Below, in pieces: positions 52,346-61,305 of a stretch of 64,000 nt of DNA (positions are counted from its first letter, which is position 1; each line of letters starts with the position of its first letter). The translations under genes were made by a program, and so were the position numbers. Where the stretch lies: positions 1 to 64,000 of the forward strand of contig JAIQGE010000006.1 in NCBI GenBank assembly GCA_020072815.1, written 5' to 3'. This stretch comes from Terriglobia bacterium. Its GTDB lineage: Bacteria > Acidobacteriota > Terriglobia > Terriglobales > Acidobacteriaceae. The notes beneath the pieces are model-generated. The model saw only the letters and a program-made list of their open reading frames with translations. It was not told where the DNA came from and searched no databases.

Positions 52346-54406
52346 CTACCACACCCGGCACGCGTTTTTGGCGACCATGGGCTGGCCTTCTTTGCAGCCC
52401 CAGGCTTTCTGGAACTCCGGCATGTTCTGCACCACGCCGTTGGCGCGAAAGCGTCCGGGCGAGTGCTCATTGGTCTGGGCCAGCATGCGGGACATCTCCG
52501 GCCGCACGTTCTGGCACCAGATCTGGCCCCAGCCCAGGAACAGGCGCTGCTCCGGAGTGAAGCCGTCAATCTTGGCCGGCGGTTTAGGTTGCGCGCCCAG
52601 GGACGCCATCAAGGCCATGTAAGCGATGCGCAGGCCGCCGTTGTCGGCGGTGTTTTCGCCCAGCGTGAGCTTGCCGTTCAAATGCACGTCAGCCACGGGG
52701 ACGAAGGCGTTGTATTCATCCACCTCGCACTGCGCGCGCTGCTCAAAGGCCTTGCCGTCTTCGGCGGTCCACCAGTCATGCAGGTTGCCTTCGGCGTCAA
52801 ACTGGCGGCCTTGATCGTCAAAGCCGTGGGTGAGTTCGTGCCCGATCACGGCGCCTATGCCGCCGAAGTTCAGCGCGTCGTCGGCTTTGAAATCAAAGAA
52901 CGGCGGCTGCAGGATGCCGGCGGGGAAGTTGATGTCATTTTCGCTGGAGTCGTAGTAGGCGTTCACCGTCGGCGGAGTCATCTGCCACTCCTGCTTGTCC
53001 AGAGGCTGGTTGATCTTGCTCAACTGGCGGCGGACTTCAAATGCATTGGCGCGCAGCGAATTGCCCAGCGCGTCACCGCGGACAATTTTCAGCGCCGTGT
53101 AGTCGCGCCACTTGGCGGGATACCCGATCTTGTTCTGGATGGCCGCCAGCTTGATCAGCGCCTGTTTCTTGGTGGCGTCTGACATCCAGGGCAGACCCTG
53201 AATGTCCGCTTTCAACGCGTCTTCCAACTGCTGGACCATGGCCAGGGTGCGGGCCTTGGCGGCGGGCGGGAAATGTTTCTCGACAAAGACCTGGCCCAGG
53301 GCCTCGCCCAGGTCGCTGTCGGCGGCGTTGACGCAGCGCTTCCAGCGCGGGCGCAGCTCTTTGGCGCCGGTGAGTTTTTGGCCGTAGAACGCGAAGTCTT
53401 CGTTGACGAACGCCGTGGGCAGGACCTGCACCTGGCTGTGAACCAGTTGCCAGCGCAGATACGTTTTAAGGTCGTCCAGGTTGGCGTCCTTAAGTTCTGC
53501 ATCGAGCGCCTTGAAAAAGTCGGGCGCGACGACGTTTAAGCTCTTGAAATTGGGCGAATCGAGCGTGGCCAGGTAGGCGGGCAAAGAAAAAGACGGGGCC
53601 AGTTCCTGCCACTCGTCCGACGACAGATGGTGATAAATGTTTGCTGGCTCGCGCCGCACGACGCGGTCCATGGACCCCTTGGCCAGCGCCGTTTCAATTT
53701 CCATCACGGCCTCGGCCTTCTGTGTCGCGCCTCTGGGCGATTCGCCCAACAACTGGAAGACCTTGGTCACGTGCATGACATAGGCGTTAAGCAGCTCTTG
53801 CGACTTGGCATCATCTTTCAGGTAGTAGTCGCGGTCAGGAAGGGAGAGTCCCCCCTGGTCGGCCTGGGCGATGATCAGCTTGGCGTTTTTGAAGTCCGGG
53901 CCGGAGCCAAAACCAAACAGCGCGTTGACGCCCTCCGCGTGCAGGTGGGCGATGAGCGCCGGCAGGCCGCTCTTGTCTTTCAACGCATCAATGCGGTCGA
54001 ACTCCGGCTTGAGGACGGCGATTCCTTTCTTGTTGATGGCGTCTTCGTCCATGCAACTGGCGTAGTAGTCGCCGATTTTCTGCTCATTGGGCGTGCGCTT
54101 GCTGGCCGCAGCCGCCTCTTCCAGGATGGCGCGCAGCGCCGTGCGGTTGCGTTCGATGAGTTGGCTAAACCGGCCCCAGGCGGCCTGGTCGGCGGGGATG
54201 GGATTGTTCTTCATCCAACCGCCGCAGGCATACTGGTAAAAGTCCACGCAGGGATCAGCGCTCTTGTCCATCGCGGATACATCCAGGCTGGAGGCAGGCT
54301 TGGCCGTGTCCGCCGGCGCGGCGGCTTTATTCTTCTCCGCAGCAACCTGTGACCAGGCGAGAGTTGAGAGCAGGCATACAACGATCAAGAGCAGAGATTT
54401 ACGCAT
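52346..54406 (-). CDS. M13 family zinc metallopeptidase (neprilysin-like)
   Basis: The protein has 686 residues with a signal peptide (MRKSLLLIVVCLLSTLAWSQ). The zinc site is HELTH at 523-527 with Glu584 in GENTADNGG. Other family blocks are PCVDFYQYACGGWMKNNPIP near the start and the C-terminal CRVW. It degrades peptides outside the cytoplasm. The domain order is complete and no residue is missing. The gene stands alone on the minus strand. Confidence 0.95.
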   Translation of the reverse strand: MRKSLLLIVVCLLSTLAWSQVAAEKNKAAAPADTAKPASSLDVSAMDKSADPCVDFYQYACGGWMKNNPIPADQAAWGRFSQLIERNRTALRAILEEAAAASKRTPNEQKIGDYYASCMDEDAINKKGIAVLKPEFDRIDALKDKSGLPALIAHLHAEGVNALFGFGSGPDFKNAKLIIAQADQGGLSLPDRDYYLKDDAKSQELLNAYVMHVTKVFQLLGESPRGATQKAEAVMEIETALAKGSMDRVVRREPANIYHHLSSDEWQELAPSFSLPAYLATLDSPNFKSLNVVAPDFFKALDAELKDANLDDLKTYLRWQLVHSQVQVLPTAFVNEDFAFYGQKLTGAKELRPRWKRCVNAADSDLGEALGQVFVEKHFPPAAKARTLAMVQQLEDALKADIQGLPWMSDATKKQALIKLAAIQNKIGYPAKWRDYTALKIVRGDALGNSLRANAFEVRRQLSKINQPLDKQEWQMTPPTVNAYYDSSENDINFPAGILQPPFFDFKADDALNFGGIGAVIGHELTHGFDDQGRQFDAEGNLHDWWTAEDGKAFEQRAQCEVDEYNAFVPVADVHLNGKLTLGENTADNGGLRIAYMALMASLGAQPKPPAKIDGFTPEQRLFLGWGQIWCQNVRPEMSRMLAQTNEHSPGRFRANGVVQNMPEFQKAWGCKEGQPMVAKNACRVW

Positions 54407-54630
54407 GGGAAATGTGCCTCGAAGGAGCTAATTTGTCACTTTCGCGGACGCTGGAAAGCATGAAACTCCTTATCCTAACATCGGGGAAGATCGCCAAGGA
54501 GCTCTGTCGCCGCAGTTTTTCTTGAAACGCCTGCAACGGTCCTTTCACTAGCTATATGATTCAGACTTGGCGTTGCGCACTGCTTCGCCGGGCCGCTGAT
54601 TGCCATCTCGCTTCTGAAGGAGGTAGCTGC

Positions 54631-56127
54631 GTGAAGACCGTTGGCTTCTTGTTGGCGTTAATGGGCCTGATTTTCCTGGCCGGATGCACAAATTCCACCA
54701 GCGTGACTGGACAAGACAGTCCCACCGCAGGTGGGACCCAGTCAGAGACCGCGGCCACCACCTCGTATGTTGGCGGACAGCAGAACCGCATTGTGGTGGC
54801 GTACAACGACGAAACGAACGAGCAGCAGTTCATCAACTACGCGCAATTTGACCGCACCGTGACCGCCGGCGCGTCCCTGATGGGCTGGTCCTACTCCGAC
54901 GACGGCGGCGGCAAGTGGACGTACGGAGGGAAAGTGTCGCCCCCCAAAGGCTGGGCCGTCTTGTGGGGCGATCCGGCGCTCGCCACTTCAGGAGCTTCGT
55001 ACCACGTGGTCTTCATGTCCAATCTGGCGGTCCCCAGCGCCAAGATGCCCGTGGGAGGAATCCACGGCTACCTCTATTATGGAGACGGCAGAAGTTCGTA
55101 CATCGGCGGGGCCTGTATCGCCAAGTCCACGGATGGCGGCGCGACCTTCGCCAATTATCAGTGCGTCAGCAACAAGCAATCCGTGCCGGGAGTCCCGGAC
55201 ACGCCGCAAGGGCACTTTTACGACGGAGGCAGCATGGCCTCCAACAGCGCCGGCGAAGTCTTTGCCGCCTACGTGGATGTGGCCACCGGCTTGATTGATG
55301 TGTACCGTAGCCCAAACGAAAACGGAAGCTTTCAACCGCTGCCCACGCCTTTTCCCAAGTTCTACTCGGTTTCTCATGCCAAATTGCGCGCCAGCCGCGA
55401 CGGGTCAATCTATATAGCGGCCCAGGTCAGGGGCGGTGACGGCAACTACTACATCTACATGAATCATCTGGTCAACGGCGCCTGGGGGAGCCCCGTTGCG
55501 GTAAGTTATGCCTCCTCGCTCTATCCCGGCATTGACTTTGGGACCACCGTCCAGGGCTCGGAGTTGACGTTGCGCAGCGGGCCACAGTTCGGATACGACG
55601 TGGGCGCGGCTTCAGAGGGCGGCAATGACGCGATTCGCCTCCTGTACACGCGCATGGGCTCGAACGGCCATCTGTACCTTGATGCCTCTGCCTGTAGCGC
55701 CGCGCTGACCAATTGCTGGCAGGTAACCGGCTGGAACTTTCAAGGCGGCGGTCCGGGAGGGAGCGCCGTGGACACCTACAACCCGGATGTGGTGGCATGG
55801 CCCGGGTTCATTGGCTTGCCGCCCACGTGGCAGGCGTCGTGGGCCTATCACTACGGCAACGCCAACTTTGTGAACGTGTCCCGGGCCACGCTGGGCTACG
55901 TAAACGGCAGCGCCTTTATCTTTCCCGTGGACATCCTGCAAAATGCGCCGGTGTGTTCAGACACGCGGGGTTATTGGGGCGACTACGACGCGATGATCCA
56001 GACCGGATGGCAGGGCACATCCTCTCTGTGGATGCGATTTACCACGGATTCGTCTGCCGGCTGCACCAAGCGCTGGGAGTACACCGCTGAAGCGCAACAC
56101 GTGCAACAATCCAACTATTCTTACTAG
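54631..56127 (+). CDS. Lipoprotein with sialidase-like (Asp-box) beta-propeller
   Basis: The protein has 498 residues. The start is GTG with a near-perfect Shine-Dalgarno (AAGGAGGTAG) six bases upstream, although an in-frame ATG exists at 54556. The leader KTVGFLLALMGLIFLAGC ends in a lipobox, so the mature protein is lipid-anchored. Two Asp-box-like motifs are seen (SDDGGGKW and STDGGATF), which typify sialidase-type propellers. No catalytic sialidase triad is evident, so carbohydrate or protein binding is the safer inference. Confidence 0.8.
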   Translation: MKTVGFLLALMGLIFLAGCTNSTSVTGQDSPTAGGTQSETAATTSYVGGQQNRIVVAYNDETNEQQFINYAQFDRTVTAGASLMGWSYSDDGGGKWTYGGKVSPPKGWAVLWGDPALATSGASYHVVFMSNLAVPSAKMPVGGIHGYLYYGDGRSSYIGGACIAKSTDGGATFANYQCVSNKQSVPGVPDTPQGHFYDGGSMASNSAGEVFAAYVDVATGLIDVYRSPNENGSFQPLPTPFPKFYSVSHAKLRASRDGSIYIAAQVRGGDGNYYIYMNHLVNGAWGSPVAVSYASSLYPGIDFGTTVQGSELTLRSGPQFGYDVGAASEGGNDAIRLLYTRMGSNGHLYLDASACSAALTNCWQVTGWNFQGGGPGGSAVDTYNPDVVAWPGFIGLPPTWQASWAYHYGNANFVNVSRATLGYVNGSAFIFPVDILQNAPVCSDTRGYWGDYDAMIQTGWQGTSSLWMRFTTDSSAGCTKRWEYTAEAQHVQQSNYSY

Positions 56128-56168
56128 CATGGCCAGGGAATGGCGCCTTGCGCAATAAGGAGGGAGTC

Positions 56169-56594
56169 ATGATGCAAGATTGTGAACGGGTCCTGCGCAG
56201 CGGGCTAGTGTTGCTGCTGACCGCCTGCGCCATTGCGACAGGCTGCTCGCGCCGGCAGCAGCAGTCCGCTCAAAACGACGAGAAGAAGCCCGCGCCGGTT
56301 TCAGAAGTTGCGCCCAAGCTCGAACCTCTGCGGCAAGCCGTCCCGCCTGTGGTGAACGCCAGGCCGGTGGCCAGCGTGGGCGACTGTGGCCCTAAATACG
56401 CCAACGGCCTTCGCGGCTCTTGCATCAATAACCAGCCGTGCCGGGGCATCGGCGTGCTGGATGAAAAAGACAAAGCCGTGTGCTCTTGCTATGGCACAGC
56501 AGGCGGATGCAAAGAGACAGAACGCTGTGACGCCATCAAGAAGGCCTGCGTGCCGGAAAAGGAACCCGGCTTTGGACGAGCGCCGGGAGATTAG
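56169..56594 (+). CDS. Cysteine-rich small lipoprotein
   Basis: The protein has 141 residues. The signal ends in a lipobox-like IATGC near residue 25. A proline-rich linker follows, then a cysteine-rich domain with eight cysteines (GDCGPK, GSCINNQPC, VCSCYGTAGGC, ERCD and KACVPE), probably disulfide-bonded. AAGGAGGGA sits just upstream of the ATG. It lies 41 bases after the Asp-box lipoprotein gene and may share its transcript. Function unknown. Confidence 0.75.
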   Translation: MMQDCERVLRSGLVLLLTACAIATGCSRRQQQSAQNDEKKPAPVSEVAPKLEPLRQAVPPVVNARPVASVGDCGPKYANGLRGSCINNQPCRGIGVLDEKDKAVCSCYGTAGGCKETERCDAIKKACVPEKEPGFGRAPGD

Positions 56595-56611
56595 CCTGGC
56601 GTCCCCACGGG

Positions 56612-57685
56612 TCAAAAAATCCGGAAGTGGATGGTCAGGTATTTCTTGGGATTTTCGCGCACGGCTTTGATCAAATTGCGGGTCTCGATCAGCATCTGGT
56701 CGGTGTTGTTGTACACCGACGGGTCTTTCAGGAGGCGCCCGGCGGTACCTTCGCCGGCTTCCAGGCGGTCCGTGATGGCGGAAAGCTTTTCAATGGTGTT
56801 GTGCAGCTTCTTGGCGAGTTCTTCGTCTTTGGCCAGCTTGCCCAGAGTCCCTTTGCCCGCGTTGACGTCGTCCATCAGCTTGTTGGCTTTGGCGGCGGTC
56901 TGGTTCAGGTTGTTGTACAGGCTTTCGTCTTTCAGGAACTTGCCCAGACTGCCCTTGCCGGCTTCCGCGTCGTCGGCGATGCGATTGAGCTTGGTTACTG
57001 TGTCATCCAGCTTGCTGTAAAGTTCCTTGTCTTTAAAAAGCTTTCCGATGGTTCCTTGGCCGTTGTTGACATCGTTCAGCAGGTCCTGGACCTGGTTCAG
57101 GATCGCGTTCAGCTTGTTCATCAAAGTGGGGTCGCTGATCACCTGCCCCAGAGTGCCCTTGCCGGACTCCACCTGGACCAGGATGCGGTCCAGCCTCTTC
57201 ACCAGGATGTCAACGTTCTGCAAGGTTCCCTGGCTGCTGCGGACCACGTCTTCCAAATCAGGCGCATTGGTGGAGGGCAGCTCATCACCGTTAGCGACTG
57301 CAGGTCTTTTGGCCGCTTTGCTGTCCAGGTCAATGAAGGATTCGCCCAGCACTCCGGCAGTCTTTACGGTAGCGGTGGTGTCTTTGCGGACCAGCGGCTG
57401 GTAGCGCTTGGCGATCTTCATGGTCACCTGCACCGGGGCCTGGGGGTGGTCGCCTACGATGCGGACCGCAGTCACATTGCCCACGGGCACGCCCTGCAAG
57501 TCCACGGGTTGTCCAGAACGCAGGCCTTCAGCATTGTCAAAATAGGTCAGCAGGGTGATCTTGGTGGAGAAGAGGTCCTTGGTCCCGCTCATCAGGAAGA
57601 TCAAGAACGCCAGCGTTATCGCCGCGACGATCACGGTGATGCCGACCTTGAGTTCAGACCACCTGAGCTGTTTTTGGCTAGGCAA
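56612..57685 (-). CDS. MlaD/MCE-domain protein with 34-residue repeats
   Basis: The protein has 357 residues. One membrane helix (about 14-33) is followed by an MCE domain (TYFDNAEGLRSGQPVDLQGV, with VGNVTAVRI, to about 120). The last 190 residues contain five consecutive repeats of exactly 34 residues, each beginning G-x-G-[TS]-x-G-[QKR], the first with GKGTLG. MCE proteins shuttle lipids between membranes. No permease or ATPase partner is adjacent. Confidence 0.88.
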   Translation of the reverse strand: MPSQKQLRWSELKVGITVIVAAITLAFLIFLMSGTKDLFSTKITLLTYFDNAEGLRSGQPVDLQGVPVGNVTAVRIVGDHPQAPVQVTMKIAKRYQPLVRKDTTATVKTAGVLGESFIDLDSKAAKRPAVANGDELPSTNAPDLEDVVRSSQGTLQNVDILVKRLDRILVQVESGKGTLGQVISDPTLMNKLNAILNQVQDLLNDVNNGQGTIGKLFKDKELYSKLDDTVTKLNRIADDAEAGKGSLGKFLKDESLYNNLNQTAAKANKLMDDVNAGKGTLGKLAKDEELAKKLHNTIEKLSAITDRLEAGEGTAGRLLKDPSVYNNTDQMLIETRNLIKAVRENPKKYLTIHFRIF

Positions 57686-57789
57686 TGGCGTGTTGTCCTA
57701 AGCAAAAAATCATAACAGAAGGCGAGTAAAGTCCATAAGCAGATCAGTTTACCGTTGTGTTCCGGCATCGAATGGTCGCGGGAGAGCAG

Positions 57790-60264
57790 CTAGCTGATGC
57801 GCGCAGTTGTCCACGTCCGTGAGAATCCGGCGGCCAGCAGATACGCCGCGGCGGCGCAGGCCAGGGTGGCGGTGAGACCAAAATGGATGGCGATGATCAT
57901 GGCCAGCACCGACCCCAGGACGCTGGCGGCGGCGTTCAAGGCCCAGGCCCACTCCACGGTCGCCACCAGCCGCAGCCCGCTGGGGAAGGGCATGCCCATC
58001 AGGAATCCCAGCGGAGCCAGCACCACGCCGCTGATGAGAAGTTTGGCGAAGAAAGGCAGGCCGATGGTCGCCGACAAAAGAGCAGGCAGCAGAAACAAGA
58101 GCAAGCCGACCAGCACGGCGATCATCCCCAGTAAAGGCAGCAGCCGCGCGCTGCTGGAGATCCAGCGCTTGGCCGCCACGCTGCCCGCGCCGCTGAACAG
58201 AAGCAGCAGGAAAACCACTACGGTCAGCGCGTAAGTGGGATGACCCAGAAACAAGACGAAGCGCTGGATCAGCGAGACTTCCACCAGAATGAACCCAAAG
58301 CCCACGGCAATAAAGTAGAGCAGAGCCGCGATGCTGGTCCTGCCGGCGGATTCGCGCTGATGCAGCGCGAGGGGAAGAATCAGGAACGCGGCGACGGCGA
58401 TCAAGGAGATCACGAACAGCATCCCCAGCACCACCACGCCCAGGTTGATCCGCCAGTCCATGCCTTTGCCGGTGCCGGCGGCGATGTTATGCAGCACATG
58501 GCTGGTTTTCAGGGTAAAAAAGAAAAACGGGGCGCTGTCATCTACAGGCGCCACGTTGTAGGCGTAGTCGCGGGCGAAGGCGCGAGGGTCGTTGGAGGCA
58601 ATGAGCTTGCGGAAAGCTTCTGCGGCCGGCGGCAATGCCGTCAGCCCGGCGTCAGGAGGATTGAGCCACACCAGGTTTGGATTCTTGTTCAGGTGCTGGT
58701 TCACCAGGCCATATTCAAGAGGAGTGAACTCAGACTTTTTGGCCAGCACCAGCACGGGACGGCCGTCTTCGTCCAGGTTGCCGTCGGCGACGATGATGAA
58801 ATGCTTGCTCAGGTCCGACATGCCCATTTGGTGCAGGGCTTCCATGGCCTGGGAGACCACGCGCAGGGCTTCACGCGGCTGGCGGAATTCCCAGCGGGTG
58901 ATGGCGATCATGCCATCGGGCTTGAGATGGTCAAAGTACTCGCGGAAGGCTTCCAGCGTGTACAGATTGTTTTCGCTGAGCGCGAAGGCGCCGGCTGCGG
59001 TGGACGCCCATGTATCCACCAGCGTCATCTGCACCACGTCATATTGCTCGCGCGAACTGCGAATGAACGAGCGGCCGTCCTGCACGTGGATATGCACTTG
59101 CGGCCGGTCATAAAGATGATAAGAGTAATCCGTGTAGCGGCCACGCATCACGGAGTTCACGATGGTGGGATTGATCTCAATGCCGGTCACGCTGGGACTG
59201 CCGTTGGCCACGGCGCGAAGCACGTCCACGCCGCCGCCAGGGCCGATGATGGCGAATGCTCCCTGCGGGCGCAGCACGTTGGCAACCGCTGGCGCCGCCG
59301 CCATCAGGTTCTTCTTCCAATTAAAGCAGCCTTGCCCGGCTGCGCAGTTGAAGCCGCCGACGGCCGGAATCCCGGTACCGGACGGCAAAGTCGACGTCTG
59401 GTCTTCACCCCATTTAGCGGGGTCCACGTTCATGATGGCCGTGGTGGCGTCGGCATCAATCACCACGTAGCGCGCGCCATTCTGGTTATTGACCTCAATG
59501 CGGGAAATCGCATTCCACTTGGCGAACTCCACCCACTGGGGATCGCGCAGCACGCCCTTGGCGTAGATCACGTCAAACTTTCCGCTGTAGTGCGACCAGC
59601 CGGCCAGGGCCGCAGCCAGGACAACCAACCCGCGCGCGGCGAGGCCCATTTTCCGGTCGCCCGCCCACAAGCAGCCGGCCAGGGCCATGGCTACGGAGCA
59701 GCAGAGCAGGACGGTGGGCGCGCCAATGCTGTTGAGCATCGGGACCACGGCCAAGCAAGCGACCGCGCCCCCAGCCAGGTCGGCGCCATAGAGAATGGAA
59801 ATGGACTGTTGTGAGCGCGCAAACAAGACCGAAAACAACAGTCCGGTAAAAAAGAAAGGAACGGCTGTGGCCAGGTAGATGATGGTGAGCTTGCCGAAGT
59901 TCGTCCAATTCACCTGCAATGACACCGGCGTGTGCAGCACCACCCAGACCACCGCAGGAATGCACAGCGAGTTCAGGATGCAGAGGGCGGTCCCCAGGTT
60001 TCCGGTCGCGAACCGGCCCAGCCATCCGCGCCGGACGTGGGCAAAGACCCCGCCGGAACCCAGCCCCAGCAAAGCTACCGAGATGGCAAAGAAGGCAAAA
60101 TGATAGAACAGCACCACGCTGAACAGCCGGGTCATGGCCAGCTCCAGCAGCAGGCTGGCAAAGCTGACCAGCGCCACCGCCAGCAGCACGGAGCGGGGAG
60201 CGGTTTGGGCTGAGTTGGGCGCGGGAAGGCGCTCGGTGTCAGGGGACGAAGAGGTCTGGGTCAT
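57790..60264 (-). CDS. Membrane-embedded spermidine synthase-like protein
   Basis: The protein has 824 residues. About seven membrane helices come first, then a soluble Rossmann methyltransferase-type domain around 330-560 with FAIIGPGGGVDVLRAVANG and TGIEINPTI, then five or six more helices (from about 610). The motifs are those of spermidine synthases, but the active-site set for putrescine is not clear. Fusions of this sort are widespread and functionally uncharacterised. It lies 58 bases downstream of acpS on the same strand. Confidence 0.8.
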   Translation of the reverse strand: MTQTSSSPDTERLPAPNSAQTAPRSVLLAVALVSFASLLLELAMTRLFSVVLFYHFAFFAISVALLGLGSGGVFAHVRRGWLGRFATGNLGTALCILNSLCIPAVVWVVLHTPVSLQVNWTNFGKLTIIYLATAVPFFFTGLLFSVLFARSQQSISILYGADLAGGAVACLAVVPMLNSIGAPTVLLCCSVAMALAGCLWAGDRKMGLAARGLVVLAAALAGWSHYSGKFDVIYAKGVLRDPQWVEFAKWNAISRIEVNNQNGARYVVIDADATTAIMNVDPAKWGEDQTSTLPSGTGIPAVGGFNCAAGQGCFNWKKNLMAAAPAVANVLRPQGAFAIIGPGGGVDVLRAVANGSPSVTGIEINPTIVNSVMRGRYTDYSYHLYDRPQVHIHVQDGRSFIRSSREQYDVVQMTLVDTWASTAAGAFALSENNLYTLEAFREYFDHLKPDGMIAITRWEFRQPREALRVVSQAMEALHQMGMSDLSKHFIIVADGNLDEDGRPVLVLAKKSEFTPLEYGLVNQHLNKNPNLVWLNPPDAGLTALPPAAEAFRKLIASNDPRAFARDYAYNVAPVDDSAPFFFFTLKTSHVLHNIAAGTGKGMDWRINLGVVVLGMLFVISLIAVAAFLILPLALHQRESAGRTSIAALLYFIAVGFGFILVEVSLIQRFVLFLGHPTYALTVVVFLLLLFSGAGSVAAKRWISSSARLLPLLGMIAVLVGLLLFLLPALLSATIGLPFFAKLLISGVVLAPLGFLMGMPFPSGLRLVATVEWAWALNAAASVLGSVLAMIIAIHFGLTATLACAAAAYLLAAGFSRTWTTARIS

Positions 60265-60322
60265 TGAGGATCGGTTTTCCGGGAACGAAAGAGTGTACTA
60301 CTTGCGACGAGCGTGCTTTGAG

Positions 60323-60703
60323 CTATTCCCCTTCCAGAATCACAAAGGCCATGGCCTGTTCCTTGGTGTGCGTCAGCGACAGGCTGGCCTGTTTGCATCC
60401 CAGACGCTCCGCGAACTTGGCCGCTACGCCGGAGAAGCGCAGCGAAGGTCGCCCACCCGGCAGGTGGACAACTTCCACGTCCTGCCAGGTCACTCCATGC
60501 CTTAACCCGGTGCCAATGGCCTTCATTCCAGCCTCTTTGGCGGCGAAGCGGGCGGCCAGGCGTTCGGCGGAATTGGCCTTGGAAAGGCAGTAACGGACCT
60601 CATCTGGGGTGAATACACGCCGCAGGAAGCGGTCACCAAAGCGGTCCACAGCGGCCTGGATTCGAGGTACCTCGGTGATGTCAACTCCTGTCCCTACAAT
60701 CAT
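60323..60703 (-). CDS. acpS: Holo-[acyl-carrier-protein] synthase
   Basis: The protein has 126 residues and transfers the phosphopantetheine arm from CoA to ACP. The metal-binding residues are Asp8 (GTGVDITEVPRIQ) and Glu57 (ARFAAKEAGMKAI). The length is standard. Confidence 0.95.
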   Translation of the reverse strand: MIVGTGVDITEVPRIQAAVDRFGDRFLRRVFTPDEVRYCLSKANSAERLAARFAAKEAGMKAIGTGLRHGVTWQDVEVVHLPGGRPSLRFSGVAAKFAERLGCKQASLSLTHTKEQAMAFVILEGE

Positions 60704-60768
60704 TTGCGTGTCCTCAGTTACATTAGCACAAGGTCCAACGGCATGCCTACGATGAGAGATGTTTCATG

Positions 60769-60797
60769 CAGACAATGGCCGAATGGGCGGGTATAAT
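60769..60797 (+). promoter_or_regulatory. Promoter of the cold-shock gene
   Basis: CAGACA (60769-60774) and a perfect TATAAT (60792-60797) are 17 bases apart. A start near 60804 would give a leader of about 105 bases, typical of cold-shock genes. Confidence 0.6.
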
Positions 60798-60908
60798 ACG
60801 CCTGCGGTTTTTCAGAAGCGTTGTACAGCGGTACTGCACCTCAACTGCGACCTGCCTGCACTACCTTAAGAAAAGCGCAAATTCAGATCAAGGAATGCGT
60901 GTAACACA

Positions 60909-61109
60909 ATGGAACAAGGAACAGTTAAGTGGTTCAATGACGCTAAGGGCTATGGCTTTATCTCCCGGGAAAACGGCGAGGACGTTTTCGTCCACTTTTC
61001 CGCTATTCAGGCGAACGGCTTCAGAAGCCTGAAAGAGGGACAACCCGTGCAGTTCAGTGTCGTCAAAGGCCCCAAAGGCTGGCAAGCAGAAAACGTGCAG
61101 TTGCTGTAA
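60909..61109 (+). CDS. Cold-shock protein, CspA family
   Basis: The protein has 66 residues. RNP1-type GYGFIS and RNP2-type VFVHFS are present ([20 protein letters not shown]). It binds single-stranded RNA as a chaperone. It has a predicted long leader and a strong terminator. Confidence 0.95.
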   Translation: MEQGTVKWFNDAKGYGFISRENGEDVFVHFSAIQANGFRSLKEGQPVQFSVVKGPKGWQAENVQLL

Positions 61110-61129
61110 AGCTTCAAGAGTTTCTTAAC

Positions 61130-61160
61130 AAGGGCGGCCTGCGGGCTGCCCTTTATTTTT
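61130..61160 (+). terminator. Terminator of the cold-shock gene
   Basis: The stem aagggcggc/gctgccctt (with one G-U pair) is followed by tttattttt. It starts 20 bases after the stop codon. Confidence 0.85.
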
Positions 61161-61184
61161 GTGGGCGCTAGGGAAGGCAATTTC

Positions 61185-61275
61185 ACCACAAAGGGCACGA
61201 AGGAAAGCCAAGTCGCGGCGGCTCTCTGGCCTTCGCATGAATGCTTCCTTTGTGTTCCTTCGTGCCCTTTGTGGT
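61185..61275. repeat. Inverted repeat with perfect 21-bp arms
   Basis: The arm accacaaagggcacgaagga plus one further base (61185-61205) recurs in reverse complement at 61255-61275 across a 49-base loop. The sequence class (cacaaaggg, cctttgtg) is also present at 52287-52306. It lies just upstream of queA. Confidence 0.8.
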
Positions 61276-61293
61276 TAAGGCTTTCTCGAGTCC

Positions 61294-61299
61294 TATAAT
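61294..61299 (+). promoter_or_regulatory. -10 element implying a leaderless queA mRNA
   Basis: A perfect TATAAT ends seven bases before the GTG start of queA, so transcription would begin at the start codon. No ribosome site is present. Confidence 0.5.
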
Positions 61300-61305
61300 T
61301 TCCTC

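Noticed and set aside
53500-54400. Second peptidase or frameshift in the M13 gene
   Set aside because: The frame is continuous over 686 residues with all expected motifs, so there is no break.
58240-59814. A 524-codon open frame on the plus strand
   Set aside because: It is antisense to the spermidine-synthase-like gene, whose membrane helices and Rossmann motif are clear.
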